From: Hippophae tibetana
Taxonomy: Eukaryota > Streptophyta > Magnoliopsida > Rosales > Elaeagnaceae
Length of the DNA: 64,000 bases
Assembly: GCA_037013495.1 (NCBI GenBank)
Contig: CM072801.1
Location: 107,329,816-107,393,815, forward strand
Reading direction: 5' to 3'
The notes beneath the pieces were generated by a model, which saw only the letters and a program-made list of their open reading frames with translations, was not told the DNA's origin and did not search any database. The translations under genes were made by a program, and so were the position numbers. Positions 25,920 through 38,794 of this stretch are shown here, in pieces; within the stretch, counting starts at the first letter, position 1; each line of letters begins with the position of its first letter.

Positions 25920-27815
25920 GATCAAAGATTGGTTGAACACCGAAAACAAAGAACAGGAAAATGGTACAGTGAATTAAAAGAAAAATACGAAATGAAATGC
26001 AAATAAGAAAATAATGACAACAAAATCTAAAGAAAACAAAAGACTTGTAGAAATATTTGTTTCTTTCATTATTATTTGGACCAAAAGAATGCAAAAAACA
26101 AAAAAAATGGAAACCTTTAGTAAATCTAATATATTAAGATAGATATTCTATATTGGGCAACCAAGGCTTCGATACCAAATGATACGGATGTTTTATGCTA
26201 ACCATTTTGGAAACCATGAACTCAAAGGTATGAGAAAGATTGAATTGCTAAGAACATGGTTAATATAAACAAATTTGAACAGTTAAGAACACGATTAGAA
26301 AACCACGCAAAAATGTGCGACCAAACTATAAGACGTCGGAAAGTAGTGTAAGCGATGAAATTTAGGTTCTAAAAAGTGGATAAAATAACTATTTTTTCCT
26401 TTACGTTTTTGCAAATTAAAATCAGTTTAGATTTGATATTTTTTAATGGTCGTTTTGATGTATGACTTAAAAGTTATAACTGTCTAAAGTTGGAACCTCA
26501 ATAAATAATTTTTTTTTAAATTACGACCTCCAGAAATTTGGTTGTTTTTTATTCAGGATCAAAGATTGGTTGAACACCGAAAACAAAGAACAGGAAAATG
26601 ATACAGTGAATTAAAAGAAAAGTACGAAATGAAATGCAAATAAGAAAATAATGACAACAAAATCTAAAGAAAACAAAAGACTTGTAGAAATATTTGTTTC
26701 TTTCATTGTTATTTGGACCAAAATAATGCAAAAAACAAAAAAATGGAAACCTTTAGTAAATCTAATATATTAAGATAGATATTCTATATTGGGCAACCAA
26801 GGCTTCGATACCAAATGATACGGATCTTTTATGCTGACCGTTTTGGAAACCATGAACTCAAAGGTATGAGAAAGATTGAATTGCTTATAATCAAATTTCA
26901 ACAATTAAGAACACGATTAGAAAACCACGCAAAAATGTGCGACCAAACTATAAGACGTCGGAAAGTAGTGTAAGCGATGAAATTTGGGTTTTAAAAAGTG
27001 GATAAAATAACTATTTTTTCCTTTACGTTTTTGCAAATTAAAATCAATTTAGATTTGATATTTTATAATGGTCGTTTTCATGTATGACTTAAAAGTTATA
27101 ATAGTCTAAAGTTGGAACCTCAATAAACAATTTTTTTTTAAATTACGAACTCCAGAAATTTTGTTGTTTTTTATTCAGGATCAAAGATTGGTTGAACACC
27201 GAAAACAAAGAACAGGAAAATGATACAGTGAATTAAAAGAAAAGTACGAAATGAAATTCAAATAAGAAAATAATGACAACAAAATCTAAAGAAAACAAAA
27301 GACTTGTAGAAATATTTGTTTCTTTCATTGTTATTTGGACCAAAAGAATGCAAAAAACAAAAAAATGGAAACCTTTAGTAAATCTAATATATTAAGATAG
27401 ATATTATAAATTGGGCAACCAAGGCTTCGATACCAAATGATACGGCTCTTTTATGCTGACCATTTTGGAAACCATGAACTCAAAGGTATGAGAAAGATTG
27501 AATTGCTAAGAACATGGTTAATATAAACAAATTTGAACAGTTAAGAACACGATTAGAAAACCACGCAAAAATGTGCGACCAAACTATAAGACGTCGGAAA
27601 GTAGTGTAAGCGATGAAATTTGGGTTTTAAAAAGTGGATAAAATAACTATTTTTTCCTTTACGTTTTTGCAAATTAAAATCAGTTGAGATTTGATATTTT
27701 ATAATGGTCGTTTTGATGTATGACTTAAAAGTTATAATAGTCTAAAGTTGGAACCTCAATAAATAATTTTGTTTTTAAATTACGAATTCCATAAATTTTG
27801 TTGTTTTATATTCAG
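25920..27815 (+). repeat. Positions 1-3 of the 4-mer again, M41-M43 (1896 bp)
   Basis: Starts are 25920, 26557 and 27179 (637, 622, 637 bp). M43 ends with the unrecombined position-3 tail (AAAGGTATGAG, ATAAACAAATTTGAACAG), unlike M37 and M40. It is followed by M44, whose start matches position 4. M43 also has the private change GAAATTCAAATAAG at about 27253, shared only with M51 near 32409, which links the two places. Confidence 0.85.
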
Positions 27816-30800
27816 GATCAAAGATTGGTTGAACACCGAAAATAAAGGACATGAAAATGATACAGTGAATTAAAAGAAAAGTAAGAAATGAAATGCCAAT
27901 AAGAAAATATTGACAACAAAATCTAAAAAAAACAAAAGACTTGTAGAAATATTTGTTTCTTTAATTAAGGTTTGGACGAAAATGATGCCAAAAACAATAA
28001 AATGGAAAACTTTATTAAATCAAAAATTCAAAAAATAGATATATTAAGATAGATATACTATTTTGGGCAACCAAGGCTTCGATACCAAATGATATGAATT
28101 TTTTATGCGAACAATTTTGGAACCCATGAAATCAAAGGAATGAGAAAGATTGAATTGCTAAGAATATGGTTAATATGATCAAATTGGACCAATAAAGAAC
28201 AAGAAAAGAAAATCACGCAAAAATGTGCGACCAAACTATAAGACGTCGGAAAGTAGTGTAAGCGATGAAATTTGGGTTTTAAAAAGTGGATAAAATAACT
28301 ATTTTTTCCTTTACGTTTTTGCAAATTAAAATCAGTTTAGATTTGATATTTTATAATGGTCGTTTTGATGTATGACTTAAAAGTTATAACCGTTTAAAGA
28401 TGGAACCTCAAAAATAATTTCTTTTTTTTAAATTACGAACTCCAGAAATTTTGTTGTTTTTTATTGAGGAGCAAATATAGGTTGAACACCGAAAACAAGA
28501 ACATGAAAATGACACAGTGAATTAAAAGAAAAGTACGAAATGAAATGAAAATAAGAAAATAATGACAACAAAATCTAAAGAAAATAATGACAACAAAATC
28601 TAAAGAAAACAAAAGACTTGTAGAAATATTTGTTTCTTTAATTGTGATTTGGACCAAAATAATGCAAAAAAGAATAAAATGGAAAACTTTATTAAATCGA
28701 AACTTCAAAAAATAGATATATTAAGAGAGATATCGTATTTTAGGCAACCAAGGCTTGGATACCAAATGATACGGATCCTATATGCGAACAATTTTGGAAC
28801 CCAAGAACTCAAATGAATGAGAAAGATTGAATTTCTAAGAACATGGTTAATATATTCAAATTTGAACAATTAAGAACACTATTAGAAAACCAAGCAAAAA
28901 TGTGCGACCAAACTATAATACGTTGGAAAGTAGTGTAAGCGATGGAATTTGGGTTCTAAAAAGTGGATAACATAACTATTTTTTCCTTTACGTTTTTGTA
29001 AATTAAAAGCAGGTTAGATTTGATATTTTATAATGTTCATTTTGATGTATGACTTAATAGTTATAATAGTCTAATGTTGGAATCTCAATAAATAATTTCT
29101 TTTTTTCAAATTACGAACTCCAGAAATTTTGTTGTTTTTTATTCAGGAGCAAAGATAGGTTGAACACCGAAAACAAAAGAACAGGAAAATATTACAGTGA
29201 ATTAAAAGAAAAGTACAAAATGACATACAAATATGAAAATAATGACAATAAAATCAAAAGAAAACAAAAGACTTTTAGAAAAGTTTTGTTTCTTTAATTG
29301 TGATTTGGAACAAAAGAATGCACAAAACAATAAAATGGAAAATTTTATTAAATCTAAAATTCAAAAAATAGATATATAAAGATAGATATACTATTTTGGG
29401 CAACCAAGGCTTCGATACCAAATGATAGTGATCCTTTATGCGGACCATTTTGGAAACATGAACGCAAAGGAATGAGAAACATTGAATTCCTAAGAACATG
29501 GTTAATATAATCAAATTTGAACAATTAAGAACACGTTTAGAAAACCACGCAAAAATGTGAGACCAAACTATTAGAGTCGGAAAGTAGTGTAAGCGATGGA
29601 ATTCGGGTTCTAAAAAGTGGACAACAGAACTATTTTTTACTTTATATTGTTGCAAATTGAAATGAGTTTAGATTTGATATTTTATAATGGTCGTTTTGAT
29701 GTATGACTTAAAAGTTATAACAGTTTATAGTTGGAACCTCATTACATAATTTCTTTTTTTTTAAATTACGAACTCTAGAAACTTTGTTGTTTTTTATTCA
29801 GGATCAAAGATTGGTTGAACGACGAAAACAAAGAACAGGAAAATGATACAGGGAATTAAAAGAAAAGTACGAAATGAAATGCAAATAAGAAAATAATGAC
29901 AACAAAATCTAAAGAAAACCAAAGACTTGTAGAAATATTTGTTTCTTTAATTGTGATTTAGACCAAAAGAATGCAAAAAAAAAATGGAAACCTTTAGTAA
30001 ATCTAATACATTAAGATAGATATTCTATTTTGCGTAACCAAGGCTTCGATACCTAATGATACGGATCTTTTATACGGACCATTTTGGAAACCATGAACTC
30101 AAAGGAATGAGAAAGATTGAATTGCTAAGAATATGGTTAATATAATCAAATTTGAACAATTAAGAACAAGATTAGAAAACCACGCAAAAATGTGAGACTA
30201 AACTATAAGACGTCGGAAAGTAGTGTATGCGATGGAATTTGGGTTCTAAAAAGTGGACAAATGAACTATTTTTTACTTTATGATTTTCAAAATTGAAATA
30301 AGTTTAGATTTGATATTTTATAATAGTCGTTTTGATATTTGACTTAAAAGTTATAACAGTTTAAAGTTGAAACCTCAATAAATAATTTCTTTTTTTTAAA
30401 TTACAAACTCTAGAAATTTTGTTGTTTTTTATTTAGGAGCAAAGATAGGTTAAACACCGAAAACAAAAGAACAGGAAAATATTATAGTGAATTAAAAGAA
30501 AAGTACGAAATGAAATGAAAATAAGAAAATAATGACAACAAAATCTAAAGAAAACAAAAGACTTGTTGAAGTATTTGTTTCTTTAATTGTGATTTGGACC
30601 AAAAGAATGCAAAAAACAAAAAAAATGGAAACCTTTAGTAAATCTAATATATTAAGTAGATATTCTATATTGGGCAACCAAGGCTTCGATACCAAATGAT
30701 ACGGATCTTTTATGCTGACCATTTTGGAAACCATGAACTCAAAGGTATGAGAAAGATTGAATTGCTAAGAACATGGTTAATATAAACAAATTTGAACAGT

Positions 30801-31074
30801 TAAGAACACGATTAGAAAACCACACAAAAATGTGCGACCAAACTATAAGACGTCGGAAAGTAGTGTAAGCGATGAAATTTGGGTTCTAAAAAGTGGATAA
30901 AATAACTATTTTTTCCTTTCCGTTTTTGCAAATTAAAATCAGTTTAGATTTGATATTTTTTAATGGTCGTTTTGATGTATGACTTAAAAGTTATAACAGT
31001 CTAAAGTTGGAACCTCAATAAATAATTTTGTTTTTAAATTACGAATTCCATAAATTTTGTTGTTTTATATTCAG
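27816..31074 (+). repeat. M44-M48, first copy of a segment repeated 5.79 kb downstream
   Basis: Starts are 27816, 28469, 29147, 29802 and 30437 (653, 678, 655, 635, 638 bp). From about 27850 to 31022 the sequence closely matches about 33645-36815 (offset 5793-5794). This includes the 25-bp duplication in M45, a diverged M46 with AGAAAAGTTTTGTTTC, and M48 with TTGTTGAAGTATTTG. M45, M46 and M48 start with GAGCAAA instead of GATCAAAG and are the most diverged monomers of the window. M48's tail has the private pair CCACACAAAAATG and CCTTTCCG. Confidence 0.88.
28556..28605 (+). repeat. Direct 25-bp duplication inside monomer M45
   Basis: Two adjacent copies of a 25-bp unit beginning AAAATAATGACAAC and ending TCTAAAG make this monomer 678 bp long. 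The same duplication is at the equivalent place in M54. It explains two lengthened antisense open frames in these monomers and serves as a clear marker that the two segments descend from one copy. Confidence 0.93.
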
Positions 31075-32971
31075 GATCAAAGATTGGTTGAATACCGAAA
31101 ATAAAGGACATGAAAATGATACATTTAATTAAAAGAAAAGTATGAAATGAAATGCAAATAAGAAAATAATGACAACAAAATCTAAAGAAAACAAAAGACT
31201 TGTAGAAATATTTGTTTCTTTCATTGTTATTTGGACCAAAAGAATGCAAAAAACAAAAAAATGCAAAACCTTTAGTAAATCTAATATATTAAGATAGATA
31301 TTCTATATTATGCAACCAAGGCTTCGATACCAAATGATACGGATGTTTTATGCTGACCATTTTGGAAACCATGAACTCAAAGGTATGAGAAAGATTGAAT
31401 TGCTAAGAACATGGTTAATATAATCAAATTTGAACAATTAAGAACACGATTAGAAAACCACGCAAAAATGTGCGACCAAACTATATGACGTCGGAAAGTA
31501 GTGTAAGCGATGAAATTTGGGTTTTAAAAAGTGGATAAAATAACTATTTTTTCTTTTACGTTTTTGCAAATTAAAATCAGTTTAGATTTGATATTTTTTA
31601 ATGGTCGTTTTGATGTATGACTTAAAAGTTATAACTGTCTAAAGTTGGAACCTCAATAAATAATTTTTTTTTAAATTACGACCTCCAGAAATTTGGTTGT
31701 TTTTTATTCAGGATCAAAGATTGGTTGAACACCGAAAACAAAGAACAGGAAAATGATACAGTGAATTAAAAGAAAAGTACGAAATGAAATGCAAATAAGA
31801 AAATAATGACAACAAAATCTAAAGAAAACAAAAGACTTGTAGAAATATTTGTTTCTTTCATTATTATTTGGACCAAAAGAATGCAAAAAACAAAAAAAAT
31901 GGAAACCTTTAGTAAATCTAATATATTAAGATAGATATTCTATATTGGGCAACCAAGGCTTCGATACCAAATGATACGGATGTTTTATGCTAACCATTTT
32001 GGAAACCATGAACTCAAAGGTATGAGAAAGATTGAATTGCTTATAATCAAATTTCAACAATTAAGAACACGATTAGAAAACCACGCAAAAATGTGCGACC
32101 AAACTATAAGACGTCGGAAAGTAGTGTAAGCGATGAAATTTGGGTTTTAAAAAGTGGATAAAATAACTATTTTTTCCTTTACGTTTTTGCAAATTAAAAT
32201 CAATTTAGATTTGATATTTTATAATGGTCGTTTTCATGTATGACTTAAAAGTTATAATAGTCTAAAGTTGGAACCTCAATAAACAATTTTTTTTTAAATT
32301 ACGAACTCCAGAAATTTTGTTGTTTTTTATTCAGGATCAAAGATTGGTTGAACACCGAAAACAAAGAACAGGAAAATGATACAGTGAATTAAAAGAAAAG
32401 TACGAAATGAAATTCAAATAAGAAAATAATGACAACAAAATCTAAAGAAAACAAAAGACTTGTAGAAATATTTGTTTCTTTCATTGTTATTTGGACCAAA
32501 AGAATGCAAAAAACAAAAAAATGGAAACCTTTAGTAAATCTAATATATTAAGATAGATATTATAAATTGGGCAACCAAGGCTTCGATACCAAATGATACG
32601 GCTCTTTTATGCTGACCATTTTGGAAACCATGAACTCAAAGGTATGAGAAAGATTGAATTGCTAAGAACATGGTTAATATAAACAAATTTGAACAGTTAA
32701 GAACACGATTAGAAAACCACGCAAAAATGTGCGACCAAACTATAAGACGTCGGAAAGTAGTGTAAGCGATGAAATTTGGGTTTTAAAAAGTGGATAAAAT
32801 AACTATTTTTTCCTTTACGTTTTTGCAAATTAAAATCAGTTGAGATTTGATATTTTATAATGGTCGTTTTGATGTATGACTTAAAAGTTATAATAGTCTA
32901 AAGTTGGAACCTCAATAAATAATTTTGTTTTTAAATTACGAATTCCATAAATTTTGTTGTTTTATATTCAG
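31075..32971 (+). repeat. 3-monomer segment M49-M51 (1897 bp)
   Basis: Starts are 31075, 31712 and 32335 (637, 623, 637 bp). M49 and M52 (32972) share ACATTTAATTAAAAG, AAATGCAAAACC and CTATATTATGCAACC, so M49-M51 and the following M52 define a 1897-bp period. M50 mixes position-1 and position-2 variants of the 4-mer at 19579-22126. M51 shares GAAATTCAAATAAG with M43. Confidence 0.84.
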
Positions 32972-33608
32972 GATCAAAGATTGGTTGAACACCGAAAATA
33001 AAGGACATGAAAATGATACATTTAATTAAAAGAAAAGTATGAAATGAAATGCAAATAAGAAAATAATGACAACAAAATCTAAAGAAAACAAAAGACTTGT
33101 AGAAATATTTGTTTCTTTCATTGTTATTTGGACCAAAAGAATGCAAAAAACAAAAAAATGCAAAACCTTTAGTAAATCTAATATATTAAGATAGATATTC
33201 TATATTATGCAACCAAGGCTTCGATACCAAATGATACGGATCTTTTATGCTGACCATTTTGGAAACCATGAACTCAAAGGTATGAGAAAGATTGAATTGC
33301 TAAGAACATGGTTAATATAATCAAATTTGAACAATTAAGAACACGATTAGAAAACCACGCAAAAATGTGCGACCAAACTATATGACGTCGGAAAGTAGTG
33401 TAAGCGATGAAATTTGGGTTTTAAAAAGTGGATAAAATAACTATTTTTTCTTTTACGTTTTTGCAAATTAAAATCAGTTTAGATTTGATATTTTATAATG
33501 GTCGTTTTGATGTATGACTTAAAAGTTATAACAGTCTAAAGTTGGAACCTCAATAAATAATTTTTTTTTAAATTACGAACTCCAGAAATTTTGTTGTTTT
33601 TTATTCAG
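32972..33608 (+). repeat. Monomer M52, left partner of chimera M44
   Basis: This 637-bp family-A monomer matches M49 through its body. The flanking stretch before it (GAATTCCATAAATTTTG) matches the stretch before M44. M44 joins such a 5' flank to an M53-like body. The chain M51-M52-M53 here therefore corresponds to M43-M44 in the left copy, one monomer shorter. Confidence 0.78.
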
Positions 33609-36600
33609 GATCAAAGATTGGTTGAACACCGAAAATAAAGAACATGAAAATGATACAGTGAATTAAAAGAAAAGTAAGAAATGAAATGCCAATAAGAAAA
33701 TATTGACAACAAAATCTAAAGAAAACAAAAGACTTGTAGAAATATTTGTTTCTTTAATTAAGGTTTGGACGAAAATGATGCCAAAAACAATAAAATGGAA
33801 AACTTTATTAAATCAAAAATTCAAAAAATAGATATATTAAGATAGATATACTATTTTGGGCAACCAAGGCTTCGATACCAAATGATATGAATTTTTTATG
33901 CGAACAATTTTGGAACCCATGAAATCAAAGGAATGAGAAAGATTGAATTGCTAAGAATATGGTTAATATGATCAAATTGGACCAATAAAGAACAAGAAAA
34001 GAAAATCACGCAAAAATGTGCGACCAAACTATAAGACGTCGGAAAGTAGTGTAAGCGATGAAATTTGGGTTTTAAAAAGTGGATAAAATAACTATTTTTT
34101 CCTTTACGTTTTTGCAAATTAAAATCAGTTTAGATTTGATATTTTATAATGGTCGTTTTGATGTATGACTTAAAAGTTATAACAGTTTAAAGATGGAACC
34201 TCAAAAAATAATTTCTTTTTTTTAAATTACGAACTCCAGAAATTTTGTTGTTTTTTATTGAGGAGCAAATATAGGTTGAACACCGAAAACAAGAACATGA
34301 AAATGACACAGTGAATTAAAAGAAAAGTACGAAATGAAATGAAAATAAGAAAATAATGACAACAAAATCTAAAGAAAATAATGACAACAAAATCTAAAGA
34401 AAACAAAAGACTTGTAGAAATATTTGTTTCTTTAATTGTGATTTGGACCAAAATAATGCAAAAAAGAATAAAATGGAAAACTTTATTAAATCGAAACTTC
34501 AAAAAATAGATATATTAAGAGAGATATCGTATTTTAGGCAACCAAGGCTTGGATACCAAATGATACGGATCCTATATGCGAACAATTTTGGAACCCAAGA
34601 ACTCAAATGAATGAGAAAGATTGAATTTCTAAGAACATGGTTAATATATTCAAATTTGAACAATTAAGAACACTATTAGAAAACCAAGCAAAAATGTGCG
34701 ACCAAACTATAATACGTTGGAAAGTAGTGTAAGCGATGGAATTTGGGTTCTAAAAAGTGGATAACATAACTATTTTTTCCTTTACGTTTTTGTAAATTAA
34801 AAGCAGGTTAGATTTGATATTTTATAATGTTCATTTTGATGTATGACTTAATAGTTATAATAGTCTAATGTTGGAATCTCAATAAATAATTTCTTTTTTT
34901 CAAATTACGAACTCCAGAAATTTTGTTGTTTTTTATTCAGGAGCAAAGATAGGTTGAACACCGAAAACAAAAGAACAGGAAAATATTACAGTGAATTAAA
35001 AGAAAAGTACAAAATGACATACAAATATGAAAATAATGACAATAAAATCAAAAGAAAACAAAAGACTTTTAGAAAAGTTTTGTTTCTTTAATTGTGATTT
35101 GGAACAAAAGAATGCACAAAACAATAAAATGGAAAATTTTATTAAATCTAAAATTCAAAAAATAGATATATAAAGATAGATATACTATTTTGGGCAACCA
35201 AGGCTTCGATACCAAATGATAGTGATCCTTTATGCGGACCATTTTGGAAACATGAACGCAAAGGAATGAGAAACATTGAATTCCTAAGAACATGGTTAAT
35301 ATAATCAAATTTGAACAATTAAGAACACGTTTAGAAAACCACGCAAAAATGTGAGACCAAACTATTAGAGTCGGAAAGTAGTGTAAGCGATGGAATTCGG
35401 GTTCTAAAAAGTGGAAAACAGAACTATTTTTTACTTTATATTGTTGCAAATTGAAATGAGTTTAGATTTGATATTTTATAATGGTCGTTTTGATGTATGA
35501 CTTAAAAGTTATAACAGTTTATAGTTGGAACCTCATTACATAATTTCTTTTTTTTTAAATTACGAACTCCAGAAACTTTGTTGTTTTTTATTCAGGATCA
35601 AAGATTGGTTGAACGACGAAAACAAAGAACAGGAAAATGATACAGGGAATTAAAAGAAAAGTACGAAATGAAATGCAAATAAGAAAATAATGACAACAAA
35701 ATCTAAAGAAAACCAAAGACTTGTAGAAATATTTGTTTCTTTAATTGTGATTTAGACCAAAAGAATGCAAAAAAAAATGGAAACCTTTAGTAAATCTAAT
35801 ACATTAAGATAGATATTCTATTTTGCGTAACCAAGGCTTCGATACCTAATGATACGGATCTTTTATACGGACCATTTTGGAAACCATGAACTCAAAGGAA
35901 TGAGAAAGATTGAATTGCTAAGAATATGGTTAATATAATCAAATTTGAACAATTAAGAACAAGATTAGAAAACCACGCAAAAATGTGAGACTAAACTATA
36001 AGACGTCGGAAAGTAGTGTATGCGATGGAATTTGGGTTCTAAAAAGTGGACAAATGAACTATTTTTTACTTTATGATTTTCAAAATTGAAATAAGTTTAG
36101 ATTTGATATTTTATAATAGTCGTTTTGATATTTGACTTAAAAGTTATAACAGTTTAAAGTTGAAACCTCAATAAATAATTTCTTTTTTTTAAATTACAAA
36201 CTCTAGAAATTTTGTTGTTTTTTATTTAGGAGCAAAGATAGGTTAAACACCGAAAACAAATGAACAGGAAAATATTATAGTGAATTAAAAGAAAAGTACG
36301 AAATGAAATGAAAATAAGAAAATAATGACAACAAAATCTAAAGAAAACAAAAGACTTGTTGAAGTATTTGTTTCTTTAATTGTGATTTGGACCAAAAGAA
36401 TGCAAAAAACAAAAAAAATGGAAACCTTTAGTAAATCTAATATATTAAGTAGATATTCTATATTGGGCAACCAAGGCTTCGATACCAAATGATACGGATC
36501 TTTTATGCTGACCATTTTGGAAACCATGAACTCAAAGGTATGAGAAAGATTGAATTGCTAAGAACATGGTTAATATAAACAAATTTGAACAGTTAAGAAC

Positions 36601-36866
36601 ACGATTAGAAAACCACGCAAAAATGTGCGACCAAACTATAAGACGTCGGAAAGTAGTGTAAGCGATGAAATTTGGGTTCTAAAAAGTGGATAAAATAACT
36701 ATTTTTTCCTTTACGTTTTTGCAAATTAAAATCAGTTTAGATTTGATATTTTTTAATGGTCGTTTTGATGTATGACTTAAAAGTTATAACAGTCTAAAGT
36801 TGGAACCTCAATAAATAAATTTTTTTTAAATTACGAACTCCAGAAATTTTGTTGTTTTTTATTCAG
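33609..36866 (+). repeat. M53-M57, second copy of the 5.79-kb-spaced segment
   Basis: Starts are 33609, 34263, 34941, 35596 and 36230 (654, 678, 655, 634, 637 bp). They are a near copy of M44-M48 with scattered substitutions and single-base indels, for example GTGGAAAACAG for GTGGACAACAG in M55. The match ends near 36816: this copy continues with AATAAATAAATTTTTTTT, while the left copy continues with AATAAATAATTTTGTTTTT. Confidence 0.88.
34350..34399 (+). repeat. Direct 25-bp duplication inside monomer M54
   Basis: This is the same two-copy 25-bp unit as in M45, at the equivalent position in the second segment copy. It is not seen in any other monomer of the window. Confidence 0.93.
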
Positions 36867-38794
36867 GATCAAAGATTGGTTGAACACCGAAAACAAAGAA
36901 CAGGAAAATGATACAGTGAATAAAAAGAAAAGTACGAAATGAAATGCAAATAAGAAAATAATGACAACAAAATCTAAAGAAAACAAAAGACTTGTAGAAA
37001 TATTTGTTTCTTTCATTGTTATTTGGACCAAAAGAATGCAAAAAACAAAAAAATGGAAACCTTTAGTAAATCTAATATATTAAGATTGATATTCTATATT
37101 GGGCAACCAAGGCTTCGATACCAAATGATACGGATCTTTTATGCTGACCGTTTTGGAAACCATGAACTCAAAGGTATGAGAAAGATTGAATTGCTAAGAA
37201 CATGGTTAATATAATCAAATTTGAACAATTAAGAACACGATTAGAAAACCACACAAAAATGTACGACCAAACTATAAGACGTCGGAAAGTAGTGTAAGCG
37301 ATGAAATTTGGGTTTTAAAAAGTGGATAAAATAACTATTTTTTCCTTTACGTTTTTGCAAATTAAAATCAATTTAGATTTGATATTTTAGAATGGTCATT
37401 TTCATGTATGACTTAAAAGTTATAATAGTCTAAAGTTGGAACCTCAATAAATAATTTTGTTTTTAAATTACGAACTCCAGAAATTTTGTTGTTTTTTAAT
37501 TAAGGATCAAAGATTGGTTGAACACCGAAAATAAAGGACATGAAAATGATACATTGAATTAAAAGAAAAGTACGAAATGAAATGCAAATAAGAAAATAAT
37601 GACAACAAAAGCTAAAGAAAACAAAAGACTTGTAGAAATTTTTGTTTCTTTCATTGTTATTTGGACTAAAAGAATGCAAAAAACAATAAAATGGAAAACT
37701 TTATTAAATCAAAAATTCAAAAAATAGATATATTAAGATAGATATTCTATTTTGGCAAAACAAGGATTCGATACCAAATGATATGGATCTTTTATGCGGA
37801 CCATTTTGGAAACCATGAACTCAAAGGAATGAGAAAGATTGAATTGCTAAGAACATGGTTAATATAATCAAATTTGAACAATTAAGAACACGATTAGAAA
37901 ACCACGCAAAATGTGAGACCAAACTATTAGACGTCGGAAAGTATTGTAAGCGATGGAATTTGGGTTCTAAAAAGTGGACAACTGAACTATTTTTTACTTT
38001 ATGTTTTTGCAAATTGAAATGAGTTTCGATTTGATATTTTATAATAGTCCTTTTGATGTATGACTTAAAAGTTATAACAGTTTAAAGTTGGAACATCAAT
38101 ACATAATTTTTTTTTTTAAATTACGAACTCCAAAAATTTAGTTGTTTTTTATTCAGGATCAAAGATTGGTTGAACACCGAAAACAAAGAACATGAAAATG
38201 ATACAATGAATTAAAAGAAAAGTACGAAATGAAATGCAAATAAGAAAATAATGACAACAAAATCTAAAGAAAACGAAAGACTTGTAGAAATATTTGTTTC
38301 TTTCATTCTTATTTGGACCAAAAGAATGCAAAAAACAAAAAAAATGGAAACCTTTAGTAAATCTAATATATTAAGATAGATCTTCTATATTGGCCAACCA
38401 AGGCTTCGATACCAAATGATACGGATCTTTTATGCTGACCATTTTGGAAACCATGAACTCGAAGGTATGAGAAAGATTGAATTGCTAAGAACATGGTTAA
38501 TATAATCAAATTTGAACAGTTAAGAACACGATTAGAAAACCACGCAAAAATGTGCGACCAAACTATAAGACGTCGGAAAGTAGTGTAAGGGATGAAATTT
38601 GGGTTTTAAAAAGTGGATAAAATAACTATTGTTTCCTTTACGTTTTTGCAAATTAAAATCAATTTAGATTTGATATTTTATAATGGTCGTTATGATGTAT
38701 GACTAAAAAGTTATAATAGTCTAAAGTTGGAACCTCAATAAATAATTTTGTTTTTAAATTACGAACTACAGATATTTTGTTGTTTTTTATTCAG
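36867..38794 (+). repeat. M58-M60, matched 13.97 kb downstream
   Basis: Starts are 36867, 37505 and 38157 (638, 652, 638 bp). M59 and M60 match M81 and M82 at an offset of 13965-13966 bp, including AAAGCTAAAG, AAATTTTTGTTTC and TTTTGGCAAAACAAGG in M59. Homology appears to begin inside M56, near 35960, and fades near 38560. M58's tail shows CpG-to-CpA changes (CCACACAAAAAT at 37249-37260, then GTACGACC). M59 is a family-B long monomer. Confidence 0.82.

Noticed and set aside
29275-35449. 126-codon antisense frames in M46 and M55
   Set aside because: They are identical repeats of a diverged monomer lacking one stop. They are low-complexity in composition and not continued in M65 or M78, where only 63 codons remain open.
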